A stretch of 42,384 nt of DNA, taken from contig CABJAW010000024.1 of assembly GCA_902363665.1 (NCBI GenBank), forward strand, positions 1 through 42,384. The letters run 5' to 3'. A program made the translations under genes and the position numbers. The notes beneath the pieces were generated by a model that did not search any database, had not been told where the DNA came from, and worked only from the letters and a program-made list of their open reading frames with translations. The DNA is from Lachnospiraceae bacterium. GTDB taxonomy: Bacteria > Bacillota > Clostridia > Lachnospirales > Lachnospiraceae. Every line of letters starts with the position of its first letter. Position 1 is the first letter of the stretch. This document shows, piece by piece, positions 40,001-42,384 of this stretch.

Positions 40001-40237
40001 AACCATTTTTCCCTTCATCGTCTGGTAACGCGGGATCATATCCTTGATGACACGCGTCAGCACATGGCCGATGTGCGGCTTTCCATTTGCAGTAGGCGGG
40101 CCGTCATAGAAGGTATAGGTTTCTCCTTCCTTGCGGTTCTCCATACTTTTTTTGAAGATATCATTGTCTTTCCAGAACTGCTCGACTGCCTTTTCATGCT
40201 CTACGACATTCCGGTTTGTAAGTACTTTATCGTACAT
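37094..40237 (-). CDS. ileS: Isoleucyl-tRNA synthetase, type 2 (eukaryotic-like)
   Basis: A 1047-residue class I synthetase that charges tRNA-Ile. The HIGH motif is GKPHIGHVL (residues 55-58), the KMSKS motif GQKMSKSKGN (about residue 599). The editing domain carries AWTTTPWTLPSNVALCVNP, and WDTHGLPVELEVEK is at about 84-97. Zinc-ribbon cysteine pairs lie in the body (CPRC, CECGH, CPKC). The C-terminus ends without the CxxC...CxxC zinc element of ordinary bacterial enzymes, which together with the WDTHGLPVELEVEK form suggests the type-2 lineage, often less sensitive to mupirocin. GGAGGC lies before the ATG. There is a strong promoter and only a short leader, so no T-box is present. Confidence 0.95.
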   Translation of the reverse strand: MYDKVLTNRNVVEHEKAVEQFWKDNDIFKKSMENRKEGETYTFYDGPPTANGKPHIGHVLTRVIKDMIPRYQTMKGKMVPRKAGWDTHGLPVELEVEKMLGLDGKEQIEEYGVEPFIQHCKESVWKYKGMWEDFSATVGFWADMDDPYVTYHDTFIESEWWALKKIWDKKLLYKGYKIVPYCPRCGTPLSSHEVAQGYKDVKERSATARFKVVGEDAYFLAWTTTPWTLPSNVALCVNPDETYVKVKMKEEDYVYYLAQALADTVLGEGTYEILETYKGKDLEYKEYEALYPAQLKKKAYYVVCDTYVTMTDGTGIVHIAPAFGEDDSKVGRKYDLPFLQLVDENGMMTKETKWAGHSCIARKDLEGENGVSPEVIKDLDARGLLFNAPKFEHSYPHCWRCDTPLIYYARESWFIKMTEVRDDLVRNNNTVNWIPESIGKGRFGDWLENVQDWGLSRNRYWGTPLNIWECECGHMHAIGSKQELHEMSDDCPEEIELHRPFIDKVTIRCPKCGKKMHRVPEVIDCWFDSGSMPFAQYHYPFENKEYFEKHFPAQFISEAVDQTRGWFYSLMAISTLLFNKAPFENVIVLGHVQDENGQKMSKSKGNAVDPFDALSTYGADAIRWYFYINSAPWLPNRFHGKAVQEGQNKFLGTLWNTYAFFVLYANIDNFNPMDYSLDYDKLPVMDKWLLSKMNSMVKAVDENLGNYRIPEAARALEEFVDDMSNWYVRRSRERFWAKGMEEDKVNAYMTLYTALVTVCKAAAPMIPFMTEEIYRNIVVGVDPKAPESIHLCDFPAVEEAHIDKKLESEMDEVLKVVVLGRACRNKANIKNRQPIAKMYVKAPEALPEYFAAIIRDELNVKEVAFTDDVSGFISYSFKPQMRTVGPKYGKLLGKIRQMLPALDGAAAMNELKTTGAIHLDVDGTEVVLGEEDLLIETAQTEGCVSEANGEVSVVLDTNLTPELIEEGLVRELVSKIQTMRKEAGFEVMDKITVSAMGNDKIDAILKKYESEIRDEVLAVKVEYGIVSGYSKEWSINGETVTLGVEKQ

Positions 40238-40317
40238 CGTCTGCCTCCTTTATGAGCGCTCTCTATATTCCGTTCAGTATCCTTTATCAGTATCCATTAT
40301 TATGTACACATTTTTTT

Positions 40318-40347
40318 ATTATAGCTCAGCAGTCAAGAGCTTGTCAA
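40318..40347 (-). promoter_or_regulatory. Promoter of ileS
   Basis: On the minus strand TTGACA (40347-40342), 18 bases, TATAAT (40323-40318), both perfect. The leader is about 75 nt, too short for a T-box riboswitch. Confidence 0.82.
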
Positions 40348-40511
40348 TTTATGATGTGCTGAAAATACCCTCATTTTTCGTTGCATTTTTCCTACATTTC
40401 CCTTATACTGGAAATAATACTGCGGATCTTCCCCAGATACTCGCAGATACGTGTGGGACAACACAAAAAGGCAGGTTTCTGCCGGAAAGAAAAGAGAGTG
40501 AGTGTTTACAA

Positions 40512-41294
40512 ATGAGTAATTTTTTCAACATGGACAATGGCTTTTTCCGTACACTCGGAAAGCTGGCCGATCTGATGATCCTGAACATCCTTTTTATCGT
40601 GTGCAGCATCCCAATCTTCACGATCGGAGCCTCCCTGACCGCCATGTATTACGTGACTTTGAAGATGGCGGAAAATGAAGATGGCTACATCGCCCGTTCC
40701 TTCTTCAAATCGTTCCGCCAGAACTTCAAGCAGGCGACCGTGATCTGGCTGATCATGCTCCTGTTCGGCATCGTGCTTGTGCTTGATCTTCTGATCATAA
40801 AGGAGGCGACCGGCACTGTCTGGACCGTATTCCGGGTCATCATCACCGCTACCGGATTTTTGTACCTCATCATGCTGAACTACGTATTCCCGGTGCTGGC
40901 CCGCTTCTACAACAGCACAAAGGCCATCTTCAAGAACTCGTTCATCATGGCGATCGCAGATTTTCCACGCACCTTCATCATGCTGATCATCACAATCGGA
41001 GCAGTCGCCGTTATGTTCCTCAACAACTATACGTTCTGGTACGGCATCCTCGTCTGGATTCTTGCAGGCTTTGCCCTCGTGGCATTTGCACATTCGTTCT
41101 TCCTCAAAAAGATCTTCGCAAAGTATATGCCGAAAGAGGAAGAAGAGGAAAGCTCCTCTGACGGCTGGTCTGTCGATGAAATGCCGGCATCCATCTTTGA
41201 TGATCCGGATGCAAAGGCTGGGAAAACTGCTGAAGCAATCCCGGAAACGGATGCAGGAAAGAAAGACGAATCAGAAAGTACGAACGAAAAATAA
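40512..41294 (+). CDS. DUF624/YesL-family membrane protein
   Basis: A 260-residue protein with five hydrophobic segments in the first 200 residues and an acidic tail of about 55 residues (KEEEEESSSDGWSVDEMP...ESTNEK). The opening NMDNGFFRTLGKLADLMILNILFIVCSIPIFTIGASLTAMYYVTLKM is the signature of DUF624 (YesL-like). Members often accompany sugar ABC systems, but none is adjacent here and the role is unknown. ATG 40512 fits the family start; the Shine-Dalgarno region (AAGAGAGTGAG) is weak and rather distant. It diverges from ileS and shares a bidirectional terminator with the convergent metallopeptidase gene. Confidence 0.85.
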   Translation: MSNFFNMDNGFFRTLGKLADLMILNILFIVCSIPIFTIGASLTAMYYVTLKMAENEDGYIARSFFKSFRQNFKQATVIWLIMLLFGIVLVLDLLIIKEATGTVWTVFRVIITATGFLYLIMLNYVFPVLARFYNSTKAIFKNSFIMAIADFPRTFIMLIITIGAVAVMFLNNYTFWYGILVWILAGFALVAFAHSFFLKKIFAKYMPKEEEEESSSDGWSVDEMPASIFDDPDAKAGKTAEAIPETDAGKKDESESTNEK

Positions 41295-41302
41295 ATGGGC
41301 AC

Positions 41303-41326
41303 AGCGGATATTCACAATCCGCTTGA
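41303..41326 (+). repeat. REP-like short palindromic repeat, copy E
   Basis: AGCGGAT, centre ATTCACA, ATCCGCT: perfect 7-bp stem, eight bases after the DUF624 stop codon. Confidence 0.75.
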
Positions 41327-41332
41327 CCCGGT

Positions 41333-41382
41333 TAAAAAACCGGCCGGTCATCTTCGGTGGAGATGACCGGCCGGTACTTTTT
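41333..41382. terminator. Bidirectional terminator between DUF624 and metallopeptidase genes
   Basis: ACCGGCCGGTCATCT (41339-41353) and AGATGACCGGCCGGT (41361-41375) form a perfect 15-bp stem with CTTTTT after it on the plus strand and TTTTTT after it on the minus strand. Confidence 0.92.
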
Positions 41383-41434
41383 GTTCTATGCTTTATTCTA
41401 TGCTTTGTTCTTCTGTGCTGCTCCGGTACTGTGC

Positions 41435-42238
41435 TTAATTGCCCCAGACTGCTCGGTATACTCTCAGAAGGTTTGCAACCTGCGCATCTGTTACTCTCGA
41501 CAGTGCCTGCTGGATTGCTGCGTAGGTCTGCGGTCTGGATGCTTTCAGAGCTGCCGGATTTTCGGTGTAGTCCCGGAACGACTGTGCAAAGTACTCTGCG
41601 CTGTTCTGAAGGACATATCCCTTATCGTATGCGGTATACCTGGATTTCTCGTTCTGGAAGGTCTGCTGGAATGCAGCAGAAGTATCTATATTACCTGCAA
41701 CGAATGCAAGGAAATGACCAAGTTCATGGTAAACAGTCTCATCGGCCTGTTTCAGAGTAATCGTTCGTGTCTGTGCATCACACAGTCCCGAATACGGAAC
41801 ACCTGACTGGATAACCACCTGAAAGCCAAGCTTCTGGAATGCATTCAGCACTCTCTTATCCGCTGCCGGTGCGATCTGGGTTACAGCTACTGTGCCGTTT
41901 GTTACGGGGGTAATCGGTCTGGTAGTCGTCGGTGCTGCCGTGTTTGTTACGGTGGTCTTTGTAATCGTTGTCTTTACGGTTGTCACCTGTGTGTTGATTT
42001 TGGAACCCTTTTTATAGTTGTTTGTGATGCTCGTTACTATTACAGTATTGGTTGTGACTGTTTTTTTTGCGCTCTTTGTCTTTGTCGTTTTCTTCTTTGT
42101 TGTCGTCTTTCCTTTCTGTGTATACGTCCTGGATGATGCCGATTTCAGCGAAATCTTCTTTGTAGACTTTGTCGTTTTTGTGGACTTTGTTACCTGTGGT
42201 GATGCCAGCGGTGTCTCATCCTCCTGAATCAATGTCAT
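41435..42238 (-). CDS. Anthrax-lethal-factor-like zinc metallopeptidase
   Basis: A 267-residue protein. The first 110 residues are low-complexity Thr/Lys/Ser (KTTTKKKTTKTKSAKK), like a wall-spanning linker. The C-terminal domain (about 115-267) has the zinc motif YHELGHFLAF (HELGH, about 170-174) and the downstream NSAEYFAQSFRDY that supplies the third ligand, as in the lethal-factor C-terminal (ATLF-like) family. Relatives in Lachnospiraceae are secreted, and residues such as QEDETPLASP look like the start of a mature protein, but no signal peptide is seen. ATG 42238 directly follows an in-frame TAA and has no ribosome site. The N-terminus may be lost, or translation may start after the AGGAGG at about 42220-42225. 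Ends before a bidirectional terminator. Confidence 0.8.
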   Translation of the reverse strand: MTLIQEDETPLASPQVTKSTKTTKSTKKISLKSASSRTYTQKGKTTTKKKTTKTKSAKKTVTTNTVIVTSITNNYKKGSKINTQVTTVKTTITKTTVTNTAAPTTTRPITPVTNGTVAVTQIAPAADKRVLNAFQKLGFQVVIQSGVPYSGLCDAQTRTITLKQADETVYHELGHFLAFVAGNIDTSAAFQQTFQNEKSRYTAYDKGYVLQNSAEYFAQSFRDYTENPAALKASRPQTYAAIQQALSRVTDAQVANLLRVYRAVWGN

Positions 42239-42298
42239 TTAGTTAACGTTTAATAGGGAGCGAATTCTTACAGAATAAATTACAGATGAACCTTAGTG

Positions 42299-42384
42299 AA
42301 ACCGTTTTACAGATATGTTTACGATTTACCCGTGAAGGAAAGCACGACAAAAAGACAGATTGCAAATCTGCCTCAAAACGGTTT
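42299..42384. repeat. Inverted repeat upstream of the metallopeptidase gene
   Basis: AAACCGTTTT (42299-42308) and AAAACGGTTT (42375-42384) face each other at the window edge, and CAGATTGCAAATCTG (about 42357-42371) is a perfect palindrome between them. The element may continue beyond the window. Confidence 0.6.

Noticed and set aside
38783..40255. 490-codon plus-strand frame
   Set aside because: Antisense to ileS; no ribosome site or domain.
40238..40341. Possible T-box riboswitch before ileS
   Set aside because: The leader is only about 75 nt and lacks the T-box sequence and specifier structure.

Overview
The window looks like a chromosomal stretch of a gut-type Firmicute of the family Lachnospiraceae (Blautia-like; the genus is a guess). 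Supporting signs are AGGAGG ribosome sites almost everywhere, moderate GC with AT-rich promoters, a reverse rubrerythrin with a PerR-type regulator, an XpaC/TelA pair, DNRLRE-RHS and Ig-like surface proteins, a CmpB-type membrane protein, a sugar ABC cassette without its own ATPase, and an IS607-type element. No rRNA, tRNA or CRISPR array was recognised.

Layout. At 1-3314 (minus strand) a BhlA/UviB-type holin-like peptide is followed by a very large DNRLRE/RHS protein that runs off the left edge. Their promoter carries a GAAC-N4-GTTC LexA (SOS) box exactly between the -35 and -10, a second box just after the start point and a third in the leader. At 3379-7116 are a zinc-ribbon membrane protein, a class I aminotransferase and a zincin-type metallopeptidase. 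At about 7155-9180 is an IS607-family element (serine recombinase TnpA, RNA-guided nuclease TnpB, probable omega RNA at its right end). At 9275-10786 are three small or membrane proteins. At 11251-15993 (plus) is an operon of a sugar-type ABC uptake system, a PhnP-like metallo-beta-lactamase-fold hydrolase and a PHP phosphoesterase, facing an AraC regulator (15999-16919). At 17094-19873 are MgtC and a KdpDE-like two-component system with an unusual interleaved-stem leader.

From 19998 to 26498 (minus) come TelA, XpaC, a long SH3-NlpC/P60 wall hydrolase and a thioredoxin reductase. PerR (26973) and reverse rubrerythrin (27638) on the plus strand form an oxidative-stress unit with similarly placed operators. 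At 28382-32615 are an Ig-like surface protein, a zinc-ribbon beta-helix membrane protein and an atypical small Ser/Thr kinase, with a divergent HTH regulator. At 33004-40237 are a catalytically degenerate LytM/SpoIIQ-like protein, glycogen phosphorylase and a type-2 IleS. The right end carries a DUF624 membrane protein and an anthrax-lethal-factor-like metallopeptidase that lacks a visible signal peptide.

Two repeat families overlay this. One is a 142-bp MITE-like element with perfect terminal inverted repeats, present twice with a single base difference, both times between a stop codon and the terminator of a minus-strand gene. The other is a short REP-like palindrome found in at least six intergenic sites. 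The most promising undescribed systems are the SOS-controlled holin plus signal-less RHS protein, the ABC-PhnP-PHP-AraC operon, and the HTH/kinase/beta-helix cluster.
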